A stretch of 64,000 nt of DNA from Sipunculus nudus (taxonomy: Eukaryota > Annelida > Sipuncula > Golfingiida > Sipunculidae): NCBI GenBank assembly GCA_026874595.1, contig CM049310.1, positions 75,881,056 through 75,945,055 on the forward strand, in the 5' to 3' direction. The notes below the pieces were generated by a model, which was not told where the DNA came from, did not search any database, and saw only the letters and a list, made by a program, of their open reading frames with translations. Below are positions 49,763-62,842 of the stretch, one piece after another. The translations under genes were made by a program, and so were the position numbers. Positions within the stretch are counted from its first letter, which is position 1, and every line of letters begins with the position of its first letter.

Positions 49763-51165
49763 AGGCCTACTGGCCTAATGCGAACCTGTGCAAAGTTTGG
49801 GAGTATGAATGTTAATTTTAAAAATTTAATACGGATCATCTCATGTCCTGCATATCTACCTCAGTCATTATGATTTCAGCCATATGGACGTTTCGGACCT
49901 GCATGTTTCGGACTAGGACATTTTAAAACTAGGATGTATCAGTCAGGATATTTTTTATGTTATTTTTGCCAGGGAGGGATATTGGGACAGATGAACAGAC
50001 AATTTGGCAGCATGGTTTCAGAGAAGAACATTTTAAAATGTTATTAACTTTTTCCCTATAAAATCTAAGAACAAGTTCCTCTTTTAGCCTTGGTATTGAG
50101 TCACACCTATTCATGCATCCTGGCAATGGAGGCTCAGCTTTCCCTCAGGTCAAGGGTACCTAATGTGCCACATGTAACTTCATCACTGGTTCCTACAGAC
50201 TGAAACTTGACCTGTTGGCAAATCTGAAATGGTTGGCAGTCTAAAAAAGTTATTTATAGATACAGAGCGTAACTTGACCTATTGTACAGTCTGATGCAGT
50301 TGGCAGGTTCTAGACGTCTAGACGATGTGTCTAGACATAACATCTAGACTGTATCGGGACACCAGGCAGAGCCAGGTCAGTTGCCATAGTGATGTCTGGA
50401 CTGAACCTGGGGGCACTGATTGACCTCTTGACTTGATATGTTGAAACTTGCCATGCTGCCAAATCTGTTTTCAAACACTGACAGCCTTTTTCAATTGGCT
50501 ACACTGCTTTTTTAAAGCTGCATTTACCCAATCTATTTATATAAAACTGGCAGAACCCTACCATAGAATAATCCCTCTAAAGTTTAAACCCATCAGCTCA
50601 ACAGTTTCTTAAAAAAAGCAGTGTATTAGCTAGAAGAGTCTTAACTTACATTTTTGCTTGTTAAAAACAGATCAAATTAGGTGGCGCCACCAACACCTCA
50701 ATTTCAGATATGATTCATGTGACAAACATTGGCATAAAATTTGTTGATGACAGCTACAGCTGTTTCTGAGATTTTAAGTTTAGTATGCTTTATTTGCACA
50801 GATGACTAAGTTAAACCTGTTACTCGGCCAAAAATCACCGAACTGGAGCCATTCAAACAAATTTGCGAGAGATTGTTATAGGGAACATTTCTGTGAAATA
50901 TTGGACAATTTGGCTGGACAGTTTCAGAGAAGAAGATTTTTAAAGGTTTTTTTAGCTTTTTCTCTATAAAATCTAAATTAATGCAGATACCCAATAATAT
51001 GCTCTAGGGCATCAAGTTTCACATGCGACTAATTCTTACATGTAATTTGGAGCTGCTAGCTCCGACGGTTTCTGACTTACAGCCATGGACGGCGGACAGC
51101 CAGCCTTGCAAGGGGGATGGCTGACGGATGATCACATAAGCTAACAGGTTCCCTAAAAAAGCGTC
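49763..51165. repeat. Dispersed element starting with a GGCCTACTGGCC stem
   Basis: Starts ACAAGGCCTACTGGCCTAAT then GCGAACCTGTGCA. Ends near CATAAGCTAACAGGTTCCCTAAAAA, where ACAGGTTC is the inverse of the GAACCTGT near the start. It contains a TCTAGACGATGTGTCTAGAC block and GGTGGCGCCACC (50680-50691). Both blocks recur after 53545. Confidence 0.5.
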
Positions 51166-52112
51166 CGATATGGGGAAGCAAACCCAGCGCAGAAGATAGT
51201 GTTCAAAGTTGGTGCCATGGAAAGTTAATTAAACCTGTGTTATTCCTGGGAACTTTTTAACTGAAAATAATTTGAAAAACACCCAGGACATCATGGTTCA
51301 TGTATTGCTGTCCTCGACTATAAACATAACGAACAACAACCATGTCTGCCACGGAACCAGTAAATTTTCCAATTACTATCGGAAATACAATATACACCAT
51401 CCAGGATTTTGGGCCTGTGTATTTCACATTCCCATAGCCATATACTGACACAGATCAGCAGACAGCTATCATCGACCCTAATGATGTAAAAACTTGGTAA
51501 ATCATATTGTTTTACGTTTGAGGATCAATCAAACCCACCAAGAGATGTCAATTCTTTGTGTCCTGCCTTCCTGTTTCTGTTCAAAAATAAATTTATCTCC
51601 AAATATGCACAAAATTATTTATGTTTCATTACATAAAATTGTTACCAGATTAATAGATTATATAAAAAATTCACCAATCATTGATATAATCGATCAATTG
51701 GCACAGCACTATTTGACACTTATTTGCCATAGGACCTGTTCTGTTTGTCCAGATTAGGAGGTTTAGTGGTTTCCCTTTTTAACTGGCTTCAACAAAATGT
51801 TTTAGAATACTACAAAGCTTTTGACTGAGGAAATCACAGAACAACAGGTTTAAACTGGATTTGTATACTATTTGAAATGAAAAGGAAATCATTCAAAGAA
51901 AGCTACATGTTTAAATTTTCTATACCATATTGTGTTGATGATACCAGTCTGTACACATTATTGGCTGATACTGGTTAGAATATTTAACAGGCTTGGCTCA
52001 GCAAAGTAAAATGACACCAGAAGTTCAAATGGAAGGTACCTGGGGCACTTCCGTCACTTCTAACTAAATATACAATGGAAAATGAAAGGTCTTTACCAGA
52101 ACAAATTAAAAA

Positions 52113-53340
52113 AAACAAGGCCTACAGGCCTAATGTGAACCTGTGCAATAAGATTACACTAGGTATAATGCTTTAATGCTGGACCATTACTTTTCAAGAA
52201 CATGTGCAACATGTATATGCACAATGCAAGCACTAAACACTTAGAACAAGAAACAATTAAACAAACATCACTGCTGAAATTCTAGCATGGGTGCACACAA
52301 CACAAAACTAGAATACGGGTAGTCAACAAGCGACTACCTGTTTCCTCCAAAATCAGAGTGGGACAGGTGAAGTGAGGCATGGATTGAGTGGCAAGGGGAA
52401 ATAGAGTGAGGTGTGTTGCATAATAGCCTGGATGTCTGCAGCCTAAATGTGTATGTAGATTGCGCTACCTACCACAAAATCCAGAAAGCTGTCCAAGATG
52501 TATAAACATGCAAAATTTTAAGCAGACAAGTCAAACCACTACTGAGATATGAGTGATTTTAGCCCATGGCAGACAAACAGACGGACGCTGTGCAAAAATG
52601 GTGGCAGGTGGCGCTACCACTTTTGTGTTTGATTAATAGCTATGTGAGATCTATACACATGCAAAATTTCAGGGGGATATGTCAAACCAGTCCTGAAATA
52701 TAAGCCTGAATGTCTGCAGCGTATACATAAATGTAAGTGGCGCCACCTGCCACAAAATCGAGAAAGCTATCCAAGATGTATAAACATGCAAAATTTTAGG
52801 CAGATAAGTCATACCACTGCTGAGATATGAGTGATTTTATCCCACGGCAGACAAACATACGGACGCTGTGCAAAAATGGTGGCAGGTGGTGCCACCAATT
52901 TTGTGTACGATTAAGAGCTATGTGAGATCTATACACATGCAAATTTTCAGGAAGATATTTCAAACCAGTCAGGAGATATAAGCATGGATGTCTGCAGTGT
53001 GAACATGATTGTAGGTGGTGCTACCTGTCATAAAATCATGAAAGCTTGACAAGATGTATACACATGCAAAATTTCAGGTCGATAAGTCCAACTAATGCAG
53101 AGATATGAGTGTTTTTATCCCAAGGCAGATGAACAGATGGACGCTGTGCAAAAATCTAAGAAAATACTGTTAGAAAAAAAAAAAAAAACAAATGACTGAT
53201 AAGATTATTTGCAAAAAATTTGGTGATGCCAGCTCTTGCCATTTTTGAGATAGGTATGGTTAAGTAGAGACAACGCACGACGCATTGACGCATGATGGAC
53301 GATGCAGCAACATTGCATAAGCTCACAGGTTCGCTAAAAA
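52113..53340. repeat. Second GGCCTACAGGCC-stem element with ~250-bp internal repeats
   Basis: Starts ACAAGGCCTACAGGCCTAAT and GTGAACCTGTGCA, and ends CATAAGCTCACAGGTTCGCTAAAAA. Inside, a unit of roughly 250 bp (GATGTCTGCAG...CTACC...AAGATGTATA.ACATGCAAAATTT...CAGACAAACA.ACGGACGCTGTGCAAAAAT) is repeated about three times. Confidence 0.5.
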
Positions 53341-54270
53341 TCCTATAATTTTTTAGATGACAAATCTTTTGCAAAAAATTGGTGATGCTAGCTCCTGCCC
53401 TTTTTGAGATAGCTATGACGGACGGCAGATGAAGGAAGACGGACGAAGCCACACCATTGCATAAGCTCACAGATTCTCAAAAATTCAAACCAAGTTTTTT
53501 CAAACAGCTGAAATATATAGTTCCAATAATCTGGGAATTCTGCATCTAGACGCTGTGTCTAGACGTCTAGACACCATGTCTAGACACCCGCCAGTGCCAG
53601 GTCAGTTGCCGTGGTGATGTCTGGACCCCACCTGGTTGTACTGAGTGACCTCTTGACTGAAACTCAGCATGTTGTCAAATCTGTTTTCAAACACAGAAAC
53701 CCATTTTCAATTGACTACAATCCTTTTTTAAGCTTTATTTACCCAATCTATTCTTATAAAACTGGCAGAACCCTACCATAGAGTAATTCTTGTAAAGTTT
53801 AAACCAATCAGCTTAACAGTTTCATCATAAATCAATGTTTAAGCTAGAAGAGGTTAAAATTACATTTTCGCTTGTAACAAACAGATCAATGTAGATGGCG
53901 CCACCAATACCTCAATTTCAGATATGACATATGTGACAAATATTGGTATAAAATTTGGTGATTATAGCTCTAGCCGCTTCTGAGATTTCAATTTTAGTGT
54001 GCTTTTTTGGACAGATGACGAAGTTCAACATCCTGTAACTCGGCCAAAAATCTCCGAAATGGAACCATTCGAACAAACTTGAAAGAGATTGTTCCAGGGA
54101 TCATTTCTGTGAAATATTAGACAATTTGGCTGGACAGTTTCAGAGAAGAAGATTTTTAAAGCTTTTTTTAGCTTTTTCCTTATCAAATCTAAGAAAATGC
54201 AGTTAGAAAAAAAATAAACAAAGTCCGATAGAGTTTTTCAGATGATTTGGTGAAGCTAGCTCCTGCCATT
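53341..54270. repeat. Fragments related to the 50.2-51.2 kb repeat
   Basis: 53545-53640 repeats the TCTAGAC..CCAGGTCAGTTGCC block of 50310-50400. 53870-54190 repeats the CAATACCTCAATTTCAGATATGA to TTCAGAGAAGAAGATTTTTAA block of 50680-50945. No coding potential. Confidence 0.55.
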
Positions 54271-54273
54271 TTT

Positions 54274-56136
54274 AGCTCAGCTGATTGTAAGTCATCTGAG
54301 CTACTGTCGTGGTCCTTTGTCAGTCGTCCGGCCGGCCGGCTGGCCGTCCGTTAACAGGGCATGTTCTAAAACCGTTGGACCTACGTATCAAAAATTTTGC
54401 ATACCATTAGATGTCCCCAAAATCTCCTACCATACCGAAAATTGGGTCATTAGGACTTTGTTCCTTTGAGATATTAAGGAAAAACCTCCGTTTTCAATAA
54501 AAAAGCCATTGTTACACTTCAAGGCTGCCTAATGTCTAAACCACTTATATGTTTTTGATCATGTTTAGTATTCATATTCTTCCATACATTTTCCATGAAC
54601 ATACCAAAAATTAGGTCAGTATTAGGTATTATTTTGAAGTTATGGGCCCAAATATCATGCAATTTTTAAAAAATCAGGAAAAATATTTACTCACCTAACA
54701 TGAGAATTGCTGAAGCTGGAGACTTTTTTCAGGAATATAACTTTATTTAATCAAGATTCAATTGTTTACCTAAAATTAGATCTGAATTTTGCAAATTTTT
54801 CAAGTTATTAGCATAAATAAAAAATCAATACCTTAAATTTCGTCCAATTTTGGCAATGGCACATTTTTTCCCTGTAAGCACTGTTGATTTAATTTTCACA
54901 GCATATATACATAAGGATTTAATCTTTTAAAATCTGAAATTTCAAAGGAACTGATTGAAAAGAGTAGCTTTAATTCAATTTTTCATACACCATGTCAAGT
55001 GTTGTTTACATCTAGCCCACCTAGTAACACAGCCTTCACTTGCATTATGTAACCCACCCCAGGCAGCTTGCCTTGGCCCAGCTTGGCCACCATTAGCAGG
55101 TTTCCACTCTGCCCTGCACCCCCCCCCCCCCCAGATAGTGCATTAACTAGATGAATGTTATAATTTTCTGTATTTTATTTTATTCTTGGCTATGCTACAT
55201 TTTAGATTTTGAATTGTACCACCAGGGTTACAATGATTAAAGTGCACATTTAATTGTGTCCAGAAAGTGGTGTATTGCTATGAAAGTGTGGATGTTTATC
55301 AGTTAAGTAAATTCTTACTTCAGAAGAGTAAAAACTTCACCAGGTGTGAAACTGACTATTAATTCCAGTAATAAATTATAGCCGAGATAGTAATTAGTTA
55401 TTCCCTCATTCAACCAACAGTGTGTATATTTTATTTGAAAAGATGTTTTTATCAAATTTACTGAATCTTTTATTTTATTTCGGTGAATAAAATTAAGCAT
55501 GCACTGAAAACTCCAATGTGCAAAATTTTTAAATAGTGATTCAAGGAATAATCTTGTAGATGCCATGTTGTGGCATTTTTTTCTTTTAATTTCAGTTTAA
55601 ACATTTGTGATTTAAAAATAAAATATATGTGTATGCATAATATGACCCAATATGAGCTACACTCTGGATAAATAATGATCGCAACTTAGAATTCTAATAT
55701 TTTAACTTATATTTTCAGTTTTTTTTTATTACAAATTTATAAAACTTGTAAATAAAAAAAATGAATCAGATAAAAACTGTTAATGGAAAAAGTTGATATG
55801 CTTAAAAAATAGGCTTATATATAAACTTAAATGCATTATTCCCTTGAAAGTGAAATAAAGGTATTAGTCAATTCTGTCCACTTGCCTGTCCGTAAATTTT
55901 TCATATGCATCACAGTATCTCAACACTTTTACTGTTTTTCTTCATGACAGTCTTGTCAGAGTATTAGTTTGCAATTATATATTCAGAACTTTACTATAAC
56001 CAAGTAGGAGGGCCCCTTTCCTCTCAGGTTCTCATATGCTTATATAAATGAAAAACATTACAATAGAATATTTTGCATATTTTGCATTTGCAAAAATTTC
56101 ACTTCAGCTGAGCACCGTGGCCCATTGGTCCCTTGT
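54274..56136. mobile_element. Full-length solo copy of the palindrome-headed element
   Basis: Head at 54274-54302 and tail CAGCTGAGCACCGTGGCCC at 56105. It contains the same internal landmarks as the 20.9-kb copy (GGACCTACG.AT, TAGATGTCCCCAA.ATCTCCTACCA, a C tract at 55119-55132). It is flanked by unrelated sequence, so it transposes or transposed as a unit. Confidence 0.7.
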
Positions 56137-56320
56137 TGAGATAGCTATGGTTAACGTACAGGCGACGCACGACATACGACGCTGCACCATTGCATAAGCT
56201 CACAGGTTCGCTAAAAAGAGGATCCCGAAAGGCAATAGGGTAAAAAGGAAAGGCATATCCTTACATGGAGACCTCTTGGAGAAGGATGTAGGGGGAACTT
56301 TAAATTAAAATGTAGTTTAA

Positions 56321-56769
56321 AGGGGCCCAATCACCTATCTGATCTTTATAAAGGTAATTCCTTGAGTTTTTATGAAAAAAGGCCAGAAAATGTGGATATC
56401 ACCACACACAGGCTGTTTGTTTTGATTATATCAATGTTTTTTATAATATGTTGGGGCCAGCCAAAATATAACAATTCAACAAGGGCATAATTGGCAGCAA
56501 GTCCAATAAGCCAGAGCTTTGTAAATGGTGTTTTACAAGTTACCTTTCTACCTCTGCATATATGCAACCTACCCCTTTAGGTTATATGTTTTTCCTGTTT
56601 GTCAACATTGCTGTTTTACACAAACATGTTGTTGATAAACAAGTTCATACATCCTTCATGGAGGCGTTATTAGAACTTTACACAACCTTTACCATTAGAT
56701 GTAATATATACACAGAGAGGGTCAGAAATCACATAAATTCTTTTTCAAAAGGCAGCTGAATGTGCTCCT
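56321..56769. mobile_element. Kolobok/T2-like miniature element
   Basis: Flanked by TTAA on both sides (56317-56320 and 56770-56773), with inverted ends AGGGGCCCA and AGGAGCACA. TTAA target sites with AGGRGC-type termini fit the Kolobok (T2) group. 449 bp, no transposase. Confidence 0.65.
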
Positions 56770-59003
56770 TTAACATAGGAAGGCATGAGACAGTTTGGAT
56801 GGTCCAATAAAGAAGACAAGTATCAAGTATGTAAATATATTTAATATACAATAAAAAGTGAAAACCATTACCAGATCACATGGGACGATTGTGTTCTGTG
56901 AAATGCAATAGCCCTATGTTCTGTCTTAATATATGATGACGTCAATCATGGTTATGGAGACCAGCTGCTACCTCATCCTGAATGGAGGTCCTCATTCTAA
57001 GTATACAAAATCTATCCAAACTCACAATATGTTGATGAGATATTCTTGACTGCATGTATTTGATAAATTTAACTGATGTAAATTTTGTTCAACAAATTAA
57101 TTTACACAGAAAAATATCTAGGTATGCAATAATCTCCTGCCCAAGACGAACTTGGTAACAAGAAATATATATATATATTGTTATAAAACGGCATATGTAA
57201 TAAGACTACACTCCAGGCTTTAACATTAGTGGTTAATTGCTTGCCCGGGGCAAGTAAAAATTACTGAACTGGATTCCTACTTGTCCAACTTGTCAAGTGC
57301 ACTGATCTGACATAAACCTTAAGCCAAGGGCCTGAATCCTAATTACTCTTCAGCCATTTTCTTTCATTAAGATATGAAATATTGATCTTATCTGTTTATT
57401 TTAAATGACATGTACTTTTATCTATAGAAGTACTACAGCGAAATATAATTAACAAATATTTGAACAGGTTTCTTGTCTAACATGCAATAAAACAAGCAAA
57501 CACAATTATGTGGAACACAATGTGTTCCTGTCTGTGATTACCAAATTTAGTATGGCAAGTGAAAATTCACATAGGGCAAGACTTCAGGGTTGCCAGCAGC
57601 CAACTCTGAAAAAAATCCCTAACTTTTCCCTGACTTTCAGTTGGGTTTCAAGGATAAACCTACACACAAATTTCATATTCAGTCTTAAAACATTTTGGAG
57701 CCAACTCCAACCAAAACCTTAATTAGGAAAAAACATTGAACACAAAAATCATACATCTGATCTTGATTCTCAGTATGAAAATATGAAGGATATGCTTTAA
57801 AGCAACAAGTTAATTATATGGGCAATGACAGTACTGCTTTATATTCTGCAAGGAATGGTGAATGCTGTGAAAACTTTACTCATCTGAGCGCTACATGGGA
57901 AAGGTAGGAATACAGAATGATATTAGAAGTGCTTTTTTTTTAAATTGTACCAAATTTTCTAATGTACTCCTGAATACTGAATGACATATATTGGCCTATC
58001 ATTACTTGCCTACTGGGCAAGAACTTTCATATGTTAATGTAGAGCCCTGAAGTTGCTTGTACATGAAGTTCATGATACCCCAGGTGGTCAGGCTCATGTT
58101 ACACATTACACTCTCACCATTACTGTTGTTACTCTCATGCCCAAAGGAAACCCTGGTAACACAGCCATTAACACGACCACTTCGGTGGTACAATATTAGT
58201 AGGATTTTACTCTACTGACAGCACTTATTTTGGAAATGTAACACTGGTAACAAGACATTCGTCAATGTTATTGACAGAGATGGACACAGTGGTAACTGAA
58301 TTCAGTGAATTGGTAACCAAATAATCAGTCTTAGGAGGGAGTCAGTTCCTGTTTCATTATCAATCATTGGTTCCAGAAAACTAATCAAGAATCAATTAGT
58401 AATCTGTTCAGCTAAATTTGCTATTATCTTCTATTATTTTCTATTAAACTTTTGGAGCGCCCTAATGCTGAACCATCCATATTTTGCTTTATAAACCTCA
58501 CCTAAAACTTTGCCAATTTCCAAGCTCATTCTCCCAGTAGGTTAAATGCTTGGGTTGATTTCAGTTACTTTTGTATGAGTGTGTGTGTGAATCCGCAAGA
58601 TATCTGAGGAACAGTTTCATGGATTTGATTGAAATTTGATATTAGTCAGTATGGTGAAAATCTCCAACTATATAAGTTTGGTGCAACTTCCCACCTAAAT
58701 AACCTGGCATTGAGCATTTTACGGGATATGATGACATGTATATATATTTTAACACTAAGAGTTATTTTGTGAGAACAGTGTCGTCAAAGGCATGTGCCGT
58801 TTTGTGAAGGGTGGCAGTAAATCAGCATACAGCACTTTTTCAAGACACTTTCATTAAAAAAAGAGGTTCCCAAGAGCAATAAATTTAACATTTATGGGCA
58901 CCATCTTTACAGTGCAGCGTTTGCATCCCCATGTCAGACACTTTTTTGATCAGCTTCATTGAATTCTCAGAAAGCACTAAGTATGGCACTGTCACCCACT
59001 ATA

Positions 59004-59174
59004 TCATCCTCTGATAGCCATGTGTTTTGATAACAAGTCACTTTTGATGCCTGACTCCTGCCTGTTGATGTCCTCCTGATCAATTTCTTCTCGACTCGGG
59101 TGCCACATTTTGTTAGCGATCCTCTCCATATTTGTGGCGTATACGCTGTGAGATGGAATAGCGTGCTTGTAAAC
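59004..59174 (-). CDS. TADA1 last coding exon
   Basis: 56 residues from VYKHAIPSHSVYATNMERI through MWHPSREEIDQEDINRQ to HMAIRG, stop TGA at 59006-59004. Acceptor TTTTCCAG. A second frame through this exon stays open longer, but only this one continues the upstream exon and matches the family. Confidence 0.93.
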   Translation of the reverse strand, partial: VYKHAIPSHSVYATNMERIANKMWHPSREEIDQEDINRQESGIKSDLLSKHMAIRG

Positions 59175-62100
59175 CTGGAAAAGAAAAACCACGATTCAAA
59201 CAAATGGAAATTTTCACACACAGTTTCTGGTACATTTATGTTTGTAAACATATTTTTGCAGAGTCTATAAAACCTCCAGCATCTGATCCAGTCATAAACA
59301 CCATGAAGACATTTGAGATCAGAGAATAAGAACTGTTACATATTCTGTCAATTAAATTATCTGTAAATGCTTATAGAACTTTCTGTTTTGCAGGACCCAT
59401 TTCATGTATTTAACTCAACCCCACAAGAGTTGTGCCAAACTCATAATCTGTTTGTACAAGCACTTCCTACTGATAACTGTGATAATTTTGAAGTTACTGA
59501 AGATACTTTTAGTAATATTGATAATAGTCAATTCTTAATATGTCAGTTTTTCTGTACACAGAAGCTATTTAGAGCATTTCCAAAACACAGAAGCTATTTA
59601 GAGCCTTTCCATGACACAGAAGCATTTTAGAGTGTTTCCATGACGCAGAAGCATTTTAGAGCATTTCTATGACACAGATGCATTTAAGAGCATTTCCAAG
59701 GCACAGAAGCATTTTAGAATTTTTACATGACCCCGAAGAATTTTAGAGCATTTCTGTGACACAGAAGCATATTAGAGCATTTCTGTGACACAGAAGCATA
59801 TTAGAGCATTTCTGTGACACAGAAGCATTTTAGAGCATTTCTGTGACACAGAAGCATTTAGAGCGTTTCCGTGACGCAGAAGCATTTTAGAGCATTTCTA
59901 TGACACAGAAGCATTTAAGAGCATTTCCAAGACACAGAAGTGTTTTAGTACTTTTCCATGACACTGTAGCATTTTAGAGCATTTCCGTGACAAAGAAGCA
60001 TTTTAGAGCATTTCAGTGGAATAAGGCTGTACAAAATAAAGCATTTTAATCATTTCTAAAGAGAGTACATAATCTGAAACATGCATGGCTCAAAAATCTC
60101 ACATTCATACCTGAAGGGCATCAAAGAGATCAAACAAAGAGACAGGACCCAGGTCTGCTCGGGGTTCTCCAGCGCATGCCAGCTGGACTGCAGCATCTCT
60201 GTGACTGGTTTCTACTGATCTCTTGATGCTGGGCATGTGGTGGCCTTTAGATGAGATGGATGTGGCTTCACTGAAAAAAAAAATACTTCTTACATGATTT
60301 TCACATCTGTTTTCATATTTCGTATGACTTGTATTTTTAAAAGGATATTGAAATGATACTACCGGTAGACACTTGTAACATTTATGAAGAAACAGTGAAA
60401 AAATTACAGGTATTCATAATAATCTCTTAAAAATACAAATATTTGAGCATCCAGTCCCACTGAAGGTCACAATTTAACTGACCACAAGGATCAAAGACAA
60501 TGAGTGGTTGTAAATCTGTGGAAGTTCCAGGCACAGGTTGGGGATAAGGGCAGGTCAGCAGGGTTGGTTGATGAATACCTCTTTTACCTTTTTCTTTACA
60601 TCAACAGAATCTGACTCAAGCACCCCAGTTTGCTCATGTTGACTTTTTTTGTGGAGGTAACTGCCTCCATTTTTTTTAATGCTTAACTTAACTATGTATG
60701 AGTACTTCTGCAGAATTCCATTCCGGTTTCGGACTACATGACAGGACAGTATTACATTTTATATCATGGTGTCAACCAGGCCCGGTGACTACTGCCCCTG
60801 CAGGCTATGGGTGAGTAATCATCCCCATTGCTGGATCCATTGCTGGGTCATACAACTGAGGAGCCCCCAAAAGACCTACTTGTTTGTGAGTGAAACATGG
60901 CCATCCCATTAGGCCTGCAGAATGCTCACCCTGGGTGGCAGCCCGCCTTGAAAAATCTCAACGCCTCGGCTGAGATACAACTCACAATCTCCCGGCTTTG
61001 AGTCCTGTGCTCTACCCCTGAGCCACAGAAGCCAGTACTGATTATGACCATGTGATTCAGTTGATGTGTAAAGTTGATAACGTACAATGCAGATACCCGA
61101 GTTGAGAATTTTATCAACCTTTATGGATTCTCCAAGGACAGGATCCAACATACAGTTTTATGATCATATTGTGTTCCAGGAACAGTTGCCCAGATAGTGA
61201 TGACAAAGGGGGAAAAATATAAATTAAATCAATAACTGATGTCTGAACAAGTTAAACAGATGTTAAAATATGATGCAAACCTTTCTTGCGAGTCATCTGT
61301 CACATTGAGTGAGTTACGCAGTGCTGCACTTGGTTGGTCCATCCCCATGGCGAACTTGAAACGACCTTCTCTGACCTTGAACCCACTCCGCCTGCTGCAG
61401 ATAGCTGTGATGATGTTTTTTAGCTGCACCTACAATTTTAAGTAGTAAAGGACCTTCAGAATAAAAAAAAAAGTTGACAGTTTATTGTGAACAGATTTAT
61501 AAATAGCATCTTAACATTTCTTGGTTTAAAACAGTTTGTCCACATCAAAAGATATCACAACATGACAAAGTTATTTAACATTTCTAAATCACAGAAATGA
61601 ACTGAGTATGGTGAATAAAACAAATATGAAGTTACTTGCAAGACCAATCCTAATGTAGAATTTATAAGGGGTTTGACTATCCATGAAGTCTGTTAACTGG
61701 GAAGTATTGGTTAAATAACACCAAAAAAAAGTTGACAGTGATGCCATCTGGTATGGGCACGCCCATTGAAGCAATTAGCTGTGATGTAAAAGTCACTTTG
61801 TGGACCAGAGATGACAATCTGTGCAATGAGCACAGACAGTCTCTCTGGGATGAACTGATGGTGTTCAAGTATCTTTAAACCAGTTTTGAGTATACTGTGG
61901 ATACAGTGGAGCTCATTATCAGTTGTGACAACAGACTGGCCCACCTACAAAGGGGCCTGCAAGATAAAAACCTAAAGCTATCAGCCAAGTTCCATCAATG
62001 TAAACCAGTGAATGGACTATGCGGCACAGTACTGAAGGTCATAACACATTAATATAGGTCACACCGAAGAAACGGTTCATGAATTTTACTTAAATGTGAC

Positions 62101-62842
62101 ACACAAGTCTGTAGTGTGAATGTCTCAAAGAGATTGAATTCTGGTGAAAATCTCTGTGTAAATAAGCCAATGTGAGTGCTTCATGGTTTTGACAGGACTG
62201 TTTACCTGTAGAGGTTACAAAATGTAATCATAGAACCATCTAGGAAGTGCAGTTCATGACATGATATCACTGCCCAAAATTGACATGACATGACATCACT
62301 GTCTATAATGGAGTGAACGTTGAATGCACATATTTTATCACTGCATTCCCCATCATCACCCATCAATGTGTTATTAAAGTACTCATCACCCATCAATGTG
62401 TTAAGTACTCATCACCCATCAATGTGTTAAGTACTCATCACCCATCAATGTGTTAAGTACTCATCACCCATCAATGTGTTATTAAAGTACTCATCACCCA
62501 TCAATGTGTTATTAAAGTACTCATCACCCATCAATGTGTTAAGTACTCATCACTCATCAATGTGTTATTAAAGTACTCATCACTCATCAATGTGTTATTA
62601 AAGTACTCATCACCCATCAATGTGTTAAGTATTCATCACCCATCAATGTGTTAGGTACTCATCACCCATCAATGTGTTAAGTACTCATCACCCAATGTGT
62701 TCAGTACTCACCTCTACTGCTCTCATGACAAGGCTTACTGCTTGGTCCTGGATGTCTTCCAACCCCAGATCCCATGCAGACACGATCATCCGCCCATGGA
62801 CCATCCCAATGTCTGGTAACAGCAGCTCACGGGAAGCAAAAG
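59004..62842 (-). CDS. TADA1: TADA1 (SAGA subunit ADA1/STAF42), 3' part of gene, four coding exons
   Basis: TADA1 is the histone-fold ADA1 subunit of the SAGA/STAGA histone acetyltransferase coactivator, acting in the nucleus. Exons in transcript order: 62842-62712, 61429-61281, 60270-60111, 59174-59004. Phases agree across all junctions and give 202 full codons plus a stop. Conserved family blocks are MVHGRMIVSAWDLGLED, AVSLVMRAVE, SRRSGFKVREGRFKFA, AAVQLACAGEP, SLFDLFDALQVYKHAIPSH, VYATNMERI and KMWHPSREEI. The FDLFDALQ to ERI region corresponds to the histone-fold part. The human protein has 335 residues; roughly its first 150 would lie beyond 64000. I first considered an ARF-GEF for these exons, but block order and the C-terminal end fit TADA1. 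Confidence 0.92.
59554..60025. repeat. ~30-bp minisatellite in last TADA1 intron
   Basis: About fifteen imperfect units of ACACAGAAGCATTTTAGAGC-ATTTC-(C/T)(A/G)TG, length 29-31 bp. The unit carries no splice-site match, and the array begins about 380 bp upstream of the final exon's acceptor in transcript orientation. Confidence 0.9.
60111..60270 (-). CDS. TADA1 exon: variable linker and histone-fold start
   Basis: Starts with the last base of a Ser codon, then EATSISSKGHH, a variable segment, then RDAAVQLACAGEP and SLFDLFDALQ. Acceptor is TTTTCAG after a T run, donor CAG|GTATGA. Confidence 0.92.
61281..61429 (-). CDS. TADA1 exon: SRR..REGRFKFA block
   Basis: 49 residues from VQLKNIITAICSRRSGF to TDDSQE plus two bases. 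Acceptor ATTGTAG, donor AAG|GTTTGC. An antisense open frame covers the same bases and is a shadow. Confidence 0.92.
62353..62712. repeat. 26/33-bp minisatellite reaching the TADA1 exon donor
   Basis: Thirteen units of CATCACCCATCAATGTGTTA-AGTACT, some with a 7-base ATTAAAG insertion. The last unit (CCCAATGTGTTCAGTACTCAC) contains the 5' splice site of the TADA1 exon at 62712. Confidence 0.92.
62712..62842 (-). CDS. TADA1 exon: GRMIV block
   Basis: Acceptor CTCTGTTTGCAG ends at 62843. After two bases of a split codon it encodes 43 residues, FASRELLLPDIGMVHGRMIV to MRAVE. Donor GAG|GTGAGT at 62711. The intron's first bases belong to a 13-unit minisatellite. Confidence 0.92.

Larger units (their letters stand above)
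49656..59003. other. Intergenic region between WDR5 and TADA1 (convergent 3' ends)
   Basis: No coding exon found. It contains two repeat elements beginning with a GGCCTA..GGCCTAA stem (49763 and 52113), a palindrome-headed element (54274-56136), a Kolobok-like element (56321-56769), and about 2.2 kb (56774-59003) in which I see nothing beyond short AT-rich runs and the expected TADA1 3' UTR near its right end. Confidence 0.6.

Noticed and set aside
58967-59251. 94-codon open frame through the last TADA1 exon
   Set aside because: It is longer than the true frame but does not continue the upstream exon's phase. The other frame matches the TADA1 C-terminus.
62353-62712. Regular 26-33-bp array, CRISPR-like at first sight
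   Set aside because: There are no unique spacers; the units are contiguous copies, i.e. a minisatellite in a eukaryotic intron.
60111-62842. Initial idea that the right-hand gene is an ARF-GEF of the BIG/GBF type
   Set aside because: No Sec7 or HDS features. The ordered blocks GRMIV, SRR..FKFA, LACAGEP, LFDLFDALQ and KMWHPS fit TADA1 and it ends at the expected place.
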